Below, in pieces: positions 19,516 to 29,365 of a stretch of DNA of 64,000 nt; the first letter of the stretch is position 1; each line of letters begins with the position of its first letter. A program made the position numbers and the translations under genes. The notes beneath the pieces were generated by a model, which was not told the origin of the DNA, searched no databases, and was given only the letters and a program-made list of their open reading frames with translations. The DNA lies in assembly GCA_019912395.1 (NCBI GenBank), contig JAIOIH010000014.1:80800-144799 (forward strand), in the 5' to 3' direction. This DNA is from Flavobacteriales bacterium. GTDB lineage: Bacteria > Bacteroidota > Bacteroidia > Flavobacteriales_F > PHOS-HE28.

Positions 19516-20220
19516 ATGAAGATCATTGATCCCGAGACCGGAAAACGATTGGACAACAAAGGCCCCAAGCTGGATCCGAGCCTGAAAAAGACCGACCCGC
19601 TGAAGCTGAAGGCGGAGAAAGGCATGGAAGGCGAGGAGGAAAGTTCGCCCATGGACCCGCCGGACGCGTATGGCGGGGCCGTGATCGAGGATGTGCCCTA
19701 CGAGGCCATGCACCCCATGCTGCAGCGCTATATGGACGAGCACAAGGCCGCAGTGGAGATGATCGAGCGTTTCGACAAGGCCATCGGGAGGTTCAAGGAG
19801 GGGCAGTACCGGATGGACGAGGAGATCAGCGCGGACTTCCATGACTTTTTCGAGTTCTTCGACGATAATCTGTTGGACCACAACCGGCGCGAGGAACGCC
19901 AACTGTTCCCCCTATTGCACACCAAGCTCGTCGCCTCCGGGGAGCACAGTACGGACAAGGTGCCGCGCACGGCGATCGACCTGATGGAGGACGACCATGT
20001 CAAGTTCATCCAGTTGGGCGCGCTCTGCTTCAACATGCTCGGTCTGGCCTCGCACCTGCACGATGCCCGCTCAGCCGCTTTCGTGCTGGACACCGCCTGC
20101 AATACGGCGCGTGAACTGACCGAGCTGCTTCGACTGCACATCCACCGCGAGGACAACATCCTCTTCCCGCTGGCGCACAAATTGATCAACCTCGAGGAGT
20201 TCGACCGCATCGCAAACTGA
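19516..20220 (+). CDS. Hemerythrin HHE domain protein with N-terminal extension
   Basis: MDEHKAAVEMIERFDKA, LLDHNRREERQLFPLLH, LRLHIHREDNILFPLAHK. Confidence 0.75.
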   Translation: MKIIDPETGKRLDNKGPKLDPSLKKTDPLKLKAEKGMEGEEESSPMDPPDAYGGAVIEDVPYEAMHPMLQRYMDEHKAAVEMIERFDKAIGRFKEGQYRMDEEISADFHDFFEFFDDNLLDHNRREERQLFPLLHTKLVASGEHSTDKVPRTAIDLMEDDHVKFIQLGALCFNMLGLASHLHDARSAAFVLDTACNTARELTELLRLHIHREDNILFPLAHKLINLEEFDRIAN

Positions 20221-20226
20221 CCACCG

Positions 20227-21234
20227 ATGGATGAGCAAGTCACCGCGTTGACGGACACCTTCGGAAGGAAGCACGATTACCTGCGCATCTCCCTCACCGA
20301 GCGCTGCAACATGCGGTGCTTCTATTGCATGCCCGAGGAAGGGATCCCGCTGCGGCCCCGGGAGGAATTCATGCGGCAGGAGGAACTGCTTTCCATCGCC
20401 GGCACCTTCGTATCCATGGGCGTGCGAAAGATCCGCCTGACGGGTGGAGAGCCGCTCGTGCGCCGCGATGCCGCCGAGATCATCGAGGGCCTGTCCAAGC
20501 TGCCGGTGGAGCTCGCGATCACCACCAATGGCGTCCTGGTGGACCGGTTCATCGATGTATTCCAGCGTTCGGGGCTCCGGAACGTGAACGTCAGCCTGGA
20601 TTCCCTGGACGCCGAACGGATGCATCGGATCGCGCGGCGCGACCATTTCGAGCAGATCATGGCCAATATCCGACTGCTCATGCGCGAGGGCTTCGATGTG
20701 AAGGTGAACGTGGTCCTGATCCGTGGTACCAATGAGGACGAGATCGGCGACTTCGTGCAATGGACGGCACAGGAGAACATCAATGTCCGTTTCATCGAGT
20801 TCATGCCGTTCGACGGGAACAAGTGGGACTGGAGCAAGGGCATCTCCCTGCAGGAGGTCCTCGATACGGTGGGTGAAAGGTTCGGTGCGGGGAACATCGA
20901 ACGAATGATCGACGGCCCGCACGACACGGCCAAGCACTACCGGATCAACGGGCACAAGGGAACCTTCGCGGTGATCAGCACGGTCACGAATCCGTTCTGC
21001 GACTCGTGCAACCGATTGCGCCTCACCGCCGACGGCCGCATGAAGAACTGCCTGTTCTCCGGCACGGAGACCGACCTGTTGCAAGCCTACCGAAAGGGCG
21101 AGGACATTACCGCACTGATCCGCGATACGGTCCTGCACAAGAAGAAGGCACGCGGCGGAATGGAGACCATGGAGGAGTTCCGCAAGCCGGAGAACCATGC
21201 GGGAAACCGCGCCATGCAGACCATTGGAGGCTGA
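20227..21234 (+). CDS. moaA: GTP 3',8-cyclase MoaA
   Basis: LRISLTERCNMRCFYCMPEEG, RLTGGEPLVRRD, CDSCNRLRLTADGRMKNCLFS, C-terminal GG. Confidence 0.92.
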   Translation: MDEQVTALTDTFGRKHDYLRISLTERCNMRCFYCMPEEGIPLRPREEFMRQEELLSIAGTFVSMGVRKIRLTGGEPLVRRDAAEIIEGLSKLPVELAITTNGVLVDRFIDVFQRSGLRNVNVSLDSLDAERMHRIARRDHFEQIMANIRLLMREGFDVKVNVVLIRGTNEDEIGDFVQWTAQENINVRFIEFMPFDGNKWDWSKGISLQEVLDTVGERFGAGNIERMIDGPHDTAKHYRINGHKGTFAVISTVTNPFCDSCNRLRLTADGRMKNCLFSGTETDLLQAYRKGEDITALIRDTVLHKKKARGGMETMEEFRKPENHAGNRAMQTIGG

Positions 21235-21279
21235 TCCCAATTGACAATTCGGCACCGGAAACCCACCCGTGCTGTTTCC

Positions 21280-23163
21280 TCACACCCATTGATCCGACGG
21301 ACGGATCGATCGGATGGACCGGACCTGCTCCACCAGCACCGGCTCCGGCAGCAACATGGCCTTCACTTCGGCGGCATGGCGTTCCAAGTCCTTCCTGAAC
21401 CGTTGCAGTTGCGTCACTGCCTGCTGGTGCAGCACCGGTGCGAGTTCCTCGTAGTAGCGGATCCCGTTGAGCATGTTGGTCTTGAACGTCTCGATGTAGC
21501 GGCGCTGCTTGTCCGTGACATCGTGCTTCATCTGCTCGAACTCGCGTTTGAGGTAATCCACGTAAAGCCTCATCTCGTTGATGAACATGTGGGCGCGATC
21601 GTTCTCGTTCAGCAGGGAGATACGTCCGTAGATGTGGTCCACCATCGTCTTCAGCGGCACGATCTTCGAGAAGTAGGCCAAGTTGGGGCCAGGGCAGATC
21701 GCCACGGCCTCCAGCTTATGGGCCGGCGTCATGTTTCCCTTCAGTAGCACACTGGCACCAAGTCCCTCACAGAGGCAGTCCTTCTCCGTGATGCGTGCGG
21801 CCTGCACAGCATAGGTCAACGGATCGAGGTTCTCCTCCTCGAGCTGCTTCAACTTCAGGTTCTGGTATTGGCGTGAAGCCGTGCAGATGGGGATCTCGGT
21901 GAACTCCGTATTGGTGCTCAGGAATTTCTTGTAGCAAGCACTGCCGGGCCTGTTCTTGGCGATGCGGGCCTTGCGCTGTGCCTCGGAGGTGCTGGGGCGG
22001 AAATTGTGGAATGGGATCCCCAGGGGCGAGGCCCAGCTCATGTAGTAGTCCTCCTTTTTCGCCTTGGTGATCTGCTGTAGCGTCTTCTCGTCCACGTTGG
22101 TGGCTTCGGGTACCAGCAGGAACGGACTACCCCATCCGGTACCGTCCACTCCGTAGTGCTCCCGCAGGAAGCGATCCTCCACGGTGGTACCGATGCCCCC
22201 TTGCACCGCCACGCGGAAAGTGGCGTTGGAAGGCAGCGGATGATGGCCACCCTCTTTCAGGGTCCTGCTGCACAGCGCGAACAGCTCCTCCAACACCTCC
22301 GTGCGCCTCTCCTTGAACTCCTGCAGGATCGGCCCCATCAATACGCCATCGGTAGCGAAGGCATGGCCACCGCAGTTCAAGCCGGATTCAATGCGGAACT
22401 CCGAGACCCAGATGCCCTTCTTGGCGAGGATCTTCCCTTGGATCGTGGCCGAGCGCAGATCGCTCACCTTCAGGACCACTTTCTTGCGGATCACACCCTC
22501 GGCATCGGGGAAGAAATCCGGGAACGTGGCGATATAGCTGTAGATGCGCGGGTTATAGCCTGCACTGATGACGATGGAGGAATCCAACGCGCTCGACGCG
22601 AAGCCGCGGAAGGCCGCCATGCCCTCGGCATATTCCACCGGTAGGGGCGTACCGTCCTTGGCATGCACTGTCCGGTCGATCTTGGCCATGATGTTCACGT
22701 CGATGGCACCTGACCGGACCGAGGCCCGCAGCTCCTGCTGTGCCTGCTGACGCTCATCCCCTTCGGGCATGGCCTTCATCGCCAGGAACTTTTTATGCAG
22801 CGGGTGCTGATCGGCGAGCAGCAGGAAATACTTTTCTATGTCCGAACCTTCCGTGAAGGGCTCGGCGCGCAGGGTTTCCGTGTTCCGTTTCACGATGCGC
22901 TGCACCAGGTCGAGGTAGGCGGTGATGCGCTGTGCCCGATGGTCGATCTCCTTCAGGGGGATCTCGGTATAGGGTTCACCGGCGTTCCTACTGTGGAATT
23001 CGCGCATGCGCTCCACCAGCTCGTCCTCGATGATGGAGATCACGGAGGAGATGCCGAAATGGGCCACTTTTACCGGTGTATCGATGGTGTACCCAAGGCC
23101 CATCACGGGGATATGGAAGGTATGCGGTGAGCTTTCGGGCATAAAGGCGGGGGTCAGTTTCAT
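21280..23163 (-). CDS. Uncharacterised 627-aa protein, possibly TIM-barrel-like
   Basis: Long single ORF; IPVMGLGYTIDTPVKVAHFGISSVISIIEDELVERMRE, SGLNCGGHAFATDGVLMGPIL, GTGWGSPFLLVPEATNVDE; function not recognised. Confidence 0.75.
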   Translation of the reverse strand: MKLTPAFMPESSPHTFHIPVMGLGYTIDTPVKVAHFGISSVISIIEDELVERMREFHSRNAGEPYTEIPLKEIDHRAQRITAYLDLVQRIVKRNTETLRAEPFTEGSDIEKYFLLLADQHPLHKKFLAMKAMPEGDERQQAQQELRASVRSGAIDVNIMAKIDRTVHAKDGTPLPVEYAEGMAAFRGFASSALDSSIVISAGYNPRIYSYIATFPDFFPDAEGVIRKKVVLKVSDLRSATIQGKILAKKGIWVSEFRIESGLNCGGHAFATDGVLMGPILQEFKERRTEVLEELFALCSRTLKEGGHHPLPSNATFRVAVQGGIGTTVEDRFLREHYGVDGTGWGSPFLLVPEATNVDEKTLQQITKAKKEDYYMSWASPLGIPFHNFRPSTSEAQRKARIAKNRPGSACYKKFLSTNTEFTEIPICTASRQYQNLKLKQLEEENLDPLTYAVQAARITEKDCLCEGLGASVLLKGNMTPAHKLEAVAICPGPNLAYFSKIVPLKTMVDHIYGRISLLNENDRAHMFINEMRLYVDYLKREFEQMKHDVTDKQRRYIETFKTNMLNGIRYYEELAPVLHQQAVTQLQRFRKDLERHAAEVKAMLLPEPVLVEQVRSIRSIRPSDQWV

Positions 23164-23237
23164 TTGGCGAAGACCAGCCGGTAGGACGGCACCACACTTC
23201 GCGTTGTCAAAGTTGTCGATCCAGGGTGGTTCTTGCG

Positions 23238-23251
23238 GTGACGTTCATCAG
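23238..23251 (-). promoter_or_regulatory. Crp/Fnr-like site GTGACgttcATCAG upstream of 627-aa protein
   Basis: Core TGACnnnnATCA; on - strand CAACTTTG with G 30 nt downstream. Confidence 0.5.
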
Positions 23252-23377
23252 GGATCATTGTGGGATCCCCCGTATCCCGCATTTGTGTATGCGGCTGAAC
23301 GCCGATCGGGAACGATCTGAACGTACAAAGATAAGGAAGGTATCCTGGACCCGGTTCAGGCACGGCTTCGGCCTATT

Positions 23378-24943
23378 TCAGGCCACCGGTTCACTGGCCC
23401 TCCTCTCCCGCCGATCCGCGTTCCAATGGGCACCTGCATTGCGAGGCTCCTCGATGGCCTGTTCGCAGATCGCCCGAGCGACCATCACCAGGTCCCGTAG
23501 TTCAAAAAGCTCCATGGACCGTTCGCCGCTCGACCAAACCACATCGGTCCGGTGAAGGATGGTGCCCAGGGCATCCCAGGCCAGTCGAAGGCCCGCATCA
23601 TCACGCACGATGCCGACACTGGTCATCATGCGGTCCTGCAATTCGGCCCGCAGCGCAAGGGTTGTCCGGGAGGGACCGGTGAACATGTAGCGGCCTGACA
23701 CCTCATTCCCGGGAACCGGCTCCCGCCGTTCGGAGGCCAGCACTGATGCGGCCGCGTAACGGGGGATCACCAGGGCCTCCAACAAGGAGTTGCTCGCGAG
23801 GCGGTCGGCACCGTGCAGGCCGCTGCCCGCGCATTCGCCCAAGGCGTACAGACCGTCCAGCCCGGTGCGCCCCTCCCCATCGGTGCGGATCCCCCCACAG
23901 AGATAGTGCGCTGCGGGCATCACGGGGATCGGTTCACGGCCCGGGTCCAGGCCCATCGACCAGCAGTGGTCCAGGATCATGGGGAATTCACGGGCGAAGC
24001 GCGCCTTGCCGATACGGGTTGCGTCCAGCCAAACATGCGGCGCTCCCTGCTCGCTCATCACGGCGTGGATGGCACGGGCCACCACGTTGCGCGGTGCCAG
24101 GTCGGCCATCGGGTGCAGCCCATCCATCAAGCGGGAGCCATCGGGCCGCAACAACACGGCACCCGCACCGCGCACCGCTTCGCTGATCAAAAAGGTCCCC
24201 TTCCGCTCCGGTGCGTACAGTGCCGTTGGATGGAACTGCACGAAGGCCATGTCGCGCAGCGCGACGCCGGCCCGCATGGCCATCGCCACGCCGCTGCCCG
24301 TTGCTCCTTCCGGATTGGTCGTATGGCGATAGACCTGACCTGCCCCTCCGGTGGCCAACACCACGACATCCGCATGTTGCAAAGTGATCTCGCCCGAATG
24401 GATATCGATCGTCCGCACGCCATTGCACCACCTTCCCCCGGGGCCGTCCGCCACCAAGAGGTCCAGCGCCAGCAGTGATTCGGTCACGGTAATGTTCGTG
24501 CTCAACTTCACCTGGGAGCGGAGCACGCGTACCAGTTCCGCACCCGTGCGGTCGCCGCGATGCACCACCCGAGCGGTACTGTGCCCTCCCTCGCGTGCGG
24601 CATCCAACCGGCCCTGGCCATCGGTATCGAAGCGGGCCCCTCTCCTCAGCAGTTCATGGATGCAGGCTGAACCTTCCTTCACCACGCGCTCCACCACTTC
24701 CGGGTCGCAACGGCCCGCCCCCACCTCCAGGGTATCGTCCCGGTGCTTTTCCCAGGAATCGGCCGGGTCGGTCACCGCCGCCACGCCTCCTTGGGCCGCA
24801 TGTGAATTGCTCATCTCCGGCGGGGCCTTCGAGAGCATCCGGATCGTCCCCTCACCACCCTTCATCAGATCGGACAAGCGAAGGGCGAAGGCCATCCCGG
24901 CCACACCGCTACCCACCACGATCACGTTCAACGGTCGCGTCAT
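23378..24943 (-). CDS. nadB: L-aspartate oxidase
   Basis: VVGSGVAGMAFALRL, NSHAAQGGVAA, GGAGQVYRHTTNPEGATGSGVAMAMRAG, ECAGSGLHGADRLASNSLLEALV. Confidence 0.9.
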   Translation of the reverse strand: MTRPLNVIVVGSGVAGMAFALRLSDLMKGGEGTIRMLSKAPPEMSNSHAAQGGVAAVTDPADSWEKHRDDTLEVGAGRCDPEVVERVVKEGSACIHELLRRGARFDTDGQGRLDAAREGGHSTARVVHRGDRTGAELVRVLRSQVKLSTNITVTESLLALDLLVADGPGGRWCNGVRTIDIHSGEITLQHADVVVLATGGAGQVYRHTTNPEGATGSGVAMAMRAGVALRDMAFVQFHPTALYAPERKGTFLISEAVRGAGAVLLRPDGSRLMDGLHPMADLAPRNVVARAIHAVMSEQGAPHVWLDATRIGKARFAREFPMILDHCWSMGLDPGREPIPVMPAAHYLCGGIRTDGEGRTGLDGLYALGECAGSGLHGADRLASNSLLEALVIPRYAAASVLASERREPVPGNEVSGRYMFTGPSRTTLALRAELQDRMMTSVGIVRDDAGLRLAWDALGTILHRTDVVWSSGERSMELFELRDLVMVARAICEQAIEEPRNAGAHWNADRRERRASEPVA

Positions 24944-25914
24944 CCCAGCTCCATCATGCGCCGAAGCGCTTTTTCGGCACCACGCCGCACCGATTCCTCC
25001 AGAATGATCTCCGGCGAACCGTTCAGCAGCGCATCATGCACCTTCTGCAGGGTGTTCATCTTCATGTACGGGCATTCGCTGCAGGCGCAGGAATTCTCCA
25101 CGTTGGCCGGTGCCGCGATCAAGGTCTTGTGCGGTACGGCCTGCCGCATCTTGTGCAGGATACCGCCTTCGGTGGCCACGATGAAGGTGCTTCCGGGATC
25201 GCGCTGCACGAAGTCCAACAGGGAGGTGGTGCTGCCCACGTGATCAGCCTCGGCGAGGATGTGCGGCGGGCATTCCGGGTGGGCCACCAACTTGGCATCG
25301 GGATGTTTTCCCAGCAGGAACTTCATCTTGTCCAGGCTGATGTCCACGTGTACCTCGCACACGCCGTCCCACAGCACGAGCTTGCGCCCCGTCATGCGTT
25401 GCACGTAGGCGCCCAAGTGCTTGTCCGGCGCGAAGATCACCTTGCGGTCCGCAGGGATGCTGTTCACCACGCGCACCGCGTTGCTGCTGGTGCAGATGAT
25501 GTCGCTCATGGCCTTCACCTCCGCACTGCAGTTGATGTAGCTCACCACCACGTGATCGGGGTGCTGATCAAGGAACGCCCGGAACTTCTCCGGCGGAGCG
25601 CTGTCCGCCAGCGAACAGCCGGCATCGAGGTCCGGCAACAGCACCGTGCGCTTGGGGTTCAGGATCTTCGCCGTTTCCGCCATGAAATGCACACCCGCGA
25701 AGAGGATGATGTCCGCTTTGCTCCGGTCGGCGGCTTGGGCCAAGGCGAGGCTGTCGCCCACGAAGTCGGCGAGTTCCTGGATCTCCGGCTGTTGGTAGTA
25801 GTGCGCCAGGAACACGACGTTCTTCTCGCGTTTCATGCGCTGGATACCCTCAACCAGTTCAAAGGCCGAGAGCGTTGGAACATCCGGTTCCCGCATTGTT
25901 TGCCCCGCTATCAT
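24940..25914 (-). CDS. nadA: Quinolinate synthase
   Basis: VVFLAHYYQQPEIQELADFVGDSLALAQAA; NPKRTVLLPDLDAGCSLADSAP; CSECPYMKMNTLQKV. Confidence 0.92.
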   Translation of the reverse strand: MIAGQTMREPDVPTLSAFELVEGIQRMKREKNVVFLAHYYQQPEIQELADFVGDSLALAQAADRSKADIILFAGVHFMAETAKILNPKRTVLLPDLDAGCSLADSAPPEKFRAFLDQHPDHVVVSYINCSAEVKAMSDIICTSSNAVRVVNSIPADRKVIFAPDKHLGAYVQRMTGRKLVLWDGVCEVHVDISLDKMKFLLGKHPDAKLVAHPECPPHILAEADHVGSTTSLLDFVQRDPGSTFIVATEGGILHKMRQAVPHKTLIAAPANVENSCACSECPYMKMNTLQKVHDALLNGSPEIILEESVRRGAEKALRRMMELG

Positions 25915-27326
25915 GGCTGTAAGGTAGTTGTAGATCCCTGGCGGACGGCATGTCCGTTCTCCGGGGCCGGACTTCCGGGTCCCTCCACCAGGAACGCGCT
26001 GTGGATGTCAAGTTCCGCCGGATCACCGGGCGTGCGCAGCAGTGTACGCACCCCGGCCCAGGTCAGCATCCACAGGCCGATGAACAGGCCGACCCCACTG
26101 ACCGCGAATCCGACGATGAAGGGCCGTGCCCGCAGCATGATCGATTGGAAGGGCAGATCGCTGAGCACGGTGTAGTAACCCTTCACCATGCCCGCACCCA
26201 CCAAGCACAGCCAAAAGACCAGCAAGGACCCGTTGAAGAGCCAGAAGCCCACGCGCAGGTTCTTCGTGATCGGCGCGCTGGAAATGAAGAACACCGATGC
26301 GAAAAGGATCGTGGTGTTGATGCCGATGGTGCTGCCCATGGCGTGCGCGACCGTGATGTGCGTGCCGTGGGTGAAGAGGTTGATCGCGGGGATCGAGATC
26401 AACAGCGCAAGGCCGAGGTTGATGAACACCCATGCTTCACTGGCGAACAGGAAACGACCGGTCATGGAACCCTGGCCGCGCTTGCCCTCTTCCAAGGTGC
26501 CGCGCCACTGCCGGATCATGCGGGCCAGGATGATCCACTCGGTCATGCTGACCCCATACGCCAGCACCCGTATCCACAACGCGGACGGCACCGGATAGAT
26601 GTGGTGCGCCCAGCCGAAGAGCAGGTTGGTGAACCCCAGCCCGAAGAGCAGGAATGCCGTTTTGGACCGGGCTATGGCGGTGTTCCCGGTGGAGCGTTCC
26701 ATCACCACCATGGCCGTGCCGTACACCAGCAGGTTCCATGAGCCGGTGAGCGCCCCGTAAGCCTTCCACTGCACCGTGAGCTCGCGCACCATGTTGCCGG
26801 TGAAGTGCGGGAAGAGGTAGAGGTTGGCCTCGGTATAAGTGATCAGGAAGAACACGATGCCCGTGCCCCACATCCACAAATAGGCGGGCCAGGGACCCTT
26901 GTGCTTGTTCGCCGTGCGGAAGAAATTGTAGATCAACAGCAGCCATGATGCCACGATCGGGATACCGAGCACCGGGGGGAACTCCCAGTACTCCCTTCCG
27001 CCGAACCGGCCCATGAAGTAGGACACCACCACCGCGATGCCCGTGCCAATGAAGATCGCCAAGTGCAGCCAGGCCAGGCGCGTTGAATGCAAGGGCGCGC
27101 CCACGATCTTCGGCAGGTAGTGGTACACGCCGCCCACGGCCGTTAGGAAGATCCACGCGATCACCAGCGAGACGTGCAAGGGGCGCGACTTAACGAAGGG
27201 GATCGCGTCCACCACACCGGGGATCACATGCTGCCATGAACCGATCACGCCGAACAATGCACCGGACAGCAAAGCGATCAGCCCGGCGACCACGAATCCC
27301 TTCGCCGCGGTCCACTCACTTTTCAT
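25911..27326 (-). CDS. norB: NorB-like nitric oxide reductase large subunit (heme-copper oxidase superfamily), non-canonical active-site helix VI
   Basis: SRPLHVSLVIAWIFLTAVGGVYHYLPK, FGWAHHIYPVP, THGTHITVAHAMGSTIGIN; adjacent NorC. Confidence 0.75.
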   Translation of the reverse strand: MKSEWTAAKGFVVAGLIALLSGALFGVIGSWQHVIPGVVDAIPFVKSRPLHVSLVIAWIFLTAVGGVYHYLPKIVGAPLHSTRLAWLHLAIFIGTGIAVVVSYFMGRFGGREYWEFPPVLGIPIVASWLLLIYNFFRTANKHKGPWPAYLWMWGTGIVFFLITYTEANLYLFPHFTGNMVRELTVQWKAYGALTGSWNLLVYGTAMVVMERSTGNTAIARSKTAFLLFGLGFTNLLFGWAHHIYPVPSALWIRVLAYGVSMTEWIILARMIRQWRGTLEEGKRGQGSMTGRFLFASEAWVFINLGLALLISIPAINLFTHGTHITVAHAMGSTIGINTTILFASVFFISSAPITKNLRVGFWLFNGSLLVFWLCLVGAGMVKGYYTVLSDLPFQSIMLRARPFIVGFAVSGVGLFIGLWMLTWAGVRTLLRTPGDPAELDIHSAFLVEGPGSPAPENGHAVRQGSTTTLQP

Positions 27327-27795
27327 CGGTGTGCATTTCGCGGTACGTGCCCCACACGGTCAGGTCCATGTTCCGTACGGGGTAAGTGCCCGTTGCCGAC
27401 ACCGCCCCCAAAAAGGCCACCAGGGCATCGGCCTGTTCCTCGCTCACGCCCATGGCGGGCATGCGTCCGGTGCCATACAGGATGAACACCTTTGCGTACG
27501 CTGGCCCCTTCCCTTCCGCGCTGATCACGTTCGTCAGGTCCGGTCCCATATATCCGCCCAAACCATAGAACTGGTGGCAGGCCGTGCAGTTGAATTCACG
27601 GTAGAGCGCTTCCCCATGCCGGGCCTGTTCCGAAAGGGTCGCAGCACTATCCGGCACTTCCGTGGAGGTGGTATAGGTCAGTCCACTCTGCACGACGAAC
27701 AAGCCGATGAGCGCGAAATACACGAAGCGCTTCCGGTGTACACCGAACCCACTGGGATCCTTGGATCCGACCTGTACCTCATCGCGCAATGCCAT
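27316..27795 (-). CDS. norC: NorC-like cytochrome c subunit of nitric oxide reductase
   Basis: Single TM then EALYREFNCTACHQFYGLGGYMGPDLTNV; start at ATG 27795. Confidence 0.85.
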   Translation of the reverse strand: MALRDEVQVGSKDPSGFGVHRKRFVYFALIGLFVVQSGLTYTTSTEVPDSAATLSEQARHGEALYREFNCTACHQFYGLGGYMGPDLTNVISAEGKGPAYAKVFILYGTGRMPAMGVSEEQADALVAFLGAVSATGTYPVRNMDLTVWGTYREMHTDEK

Positions 27796-27836
27796 AAGCT
27801 TCACTGACAAAAGTACCGGTTCCAGGAGCTCGTTTC

Positions 27837-27850
27837 CTGACGCAGGTCAT
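27837..27850 (-). promoter_or_regulatory. Crp/Fnr-like site CTGACgcagGTCAT upstream of norC
   Basis: TACTTTTG (fits TAnnTTTG) with G 29 nt downstream on - strand. Confidence 0.75.
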
Positions 27851-28020
27851 TGTTCCCACACCCCGGTCCGGGCCGCCGATCACGGCGGTTCCATGCGGTC
27901 CGGGCCATGATCCCACTCATGCCAAGCGGCACTGGCAACGATGGCTCCCTGCGTGAACGACCCCGCAGCGAACTGCCGGGCAAGCGCTTACCCGGACATC
28001 GGATGCAGGATTGGTCGGCC

Positions 28021-28719
28021 CTACTTCGGTACCTCGCCCTTCACGATGTTGAAGTTGAACATGCCATGGCCAAGCGTGCCGTACAGCCGCACCCAGATGG
28101 GCAACAGTTGCTCCGTGCCGCGTGCCGTGGTGATGTCGCCGAGGTCGATCACCTCGTTGTTTTCCCAACCAAAGGAGCGCAGCAATTCCCGCACGCGGTC
28201 CTTGGCACCGGTATCGTTCCCGCTCAGGAATACGGTGTGGGTGCTCGGAAGCGAACGCGGCGCAACCATAAGATAGGTGTTCATGGTGTTCAGGCTCTTC
28301 ACCACCTTCACATCGGGATATGCCCGTTGCACCTGCTCGCCCAGCGAATCCGTGTTGCAGACTGTGAGCGCGGGAGGAAAGCCCTTTGAGAAGTCCAACG
28401 GATTGGCAATGTCCAAAAGGATCTTGCCCGCCAGGTTGGCCGCGCCTGCCGCTGCCAAGGCAGGGAGCGTGCCGGTCCCGTTGGTCGCGTTCACCAGGAA
28501 CTCGCCGTGCAAGGCAGCCTCGGCGAAGGTGCCGATCTTGACCGTGGGATGCTCCTTGTGCCAGTCCTTCAATGGCGGACGGCCGAAACTGTCCTTGTCC
28601 GCCCGTTGCAGGGATGCCTTCACATCACGTGTGCCAAGCATCACCTCGTGGCCCAAGCTGTTCAACTTATCTGCGATGGTCTGCCCCACGGGGCCGGTAC
28701 CGAAAACTGCGGTCTTCAT
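28021..28719 (-). CDS. NADPH-dependent F420-reductase-like NAD(P)-binding protein
   Basis: MKTAVFGTGPVGQTIADKLNSLGHEVMLGTRD; LLDIANPLDF. Confidence 0.75.
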   Translation of the reverse strand: MKTAVFGTGPVGQTIADKLNSLGHEVMLGTRDVKASLQRADKDSFGRPPLKDWHKEHPTVKIGTFAEAALHGEFLVNATNGTGTLPALAAAGAANLAGKILLDIANPLDFSKGFPPALTVCNTDSLGEQVQRAYPDVKVVKSLNTMNTYLMVAPRSLPSTHTVFLSGNDTGAKDRVRELLRSFGWENNEVIDLGDITTARGTEQLLPIWVRLYGTLGHGMFNFNIVKGEVPK

Positions 28720-28873
28720 GGTATGGATCGTATTGGTTGGAGTTCGATCTTGGACTGCAAAGTTGAACGGCAACTAACCTATTTACAAGAGCTGTCCTTT
28801 TGTATAGTATTGCACCCTGACACCGGCCATGGTGGATGGCAGGGTATCCCACACATGAAATATTTTCAGCACA

Positions 28874-29266
28874 ATGAACATTGAAGGAACCGAGTACAAG
28901 ATCCTGATCGGCGACCGCACCTTCCACTGTGCGTTGGACGTGACCATGCACGTGATCGGAGGCAAGTGGAAGACGATCGTGCTGTGGTATCTGCGCAAGG
29001 ACAGCAAGCGGTTCAGTGAATTGCGCCGGTTGATCCCGGACATCACGGAGAAGATGCTCTCCATGCAGTTGAAGCAGCTGGAGAAGGACGGGCTGGTGAG
29101 CCGCAAGGTGTTCGCCGAAGTACCTCCCCGCGTGGAGTACACGTTGACCACGCATGGCCATACGCTGCTTCCCCTGTTGGAGGAGATCGCCAAATGGGGA
29201 CGCATGATGGGCAAGAAACACGGAAAGCTGGAGAAGGTGATGCCGTTGGCACGAGCGAAGAGGTAA
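28874..29266 (+). CDS. HxlR family transcriptional regulator
   Basis: ALDVTMHVIGGKWKTIVLWYLRKDSKRFSELRRLIPDITEKMLSMQLKQLEKDGLV. Confidence 0.9.
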   Translation: MNIEGTEYKILIGDRTFHCALDVTMHVIGGKWKTIVLWYLRKDSKRFSELRRLIPDITEKMLSMQLKQLEKDGLVSRKVFAEVPPRVEYTLTTHGHTLLPLLEEIAKWGRMMGKKHGKLEKVMPLARAKR

Positions 29267-29365
29267 CGAAATCAAGAGCTTTCCAAGGGAACACCGGAAA
29301 ACATCAACCTCTCCTGGGGCCCGATGCGGAGACGCTGAGGAAGCGGATACTCCCTCGAATTGAAC

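Noticed and set aside
28812-28830. CTGACaccgGCCAT as a further Crp/Fnr site upstream of the HxlR gene
   Set aside because: Right half-site mismatched and no TTTG element at 29-31 nt.
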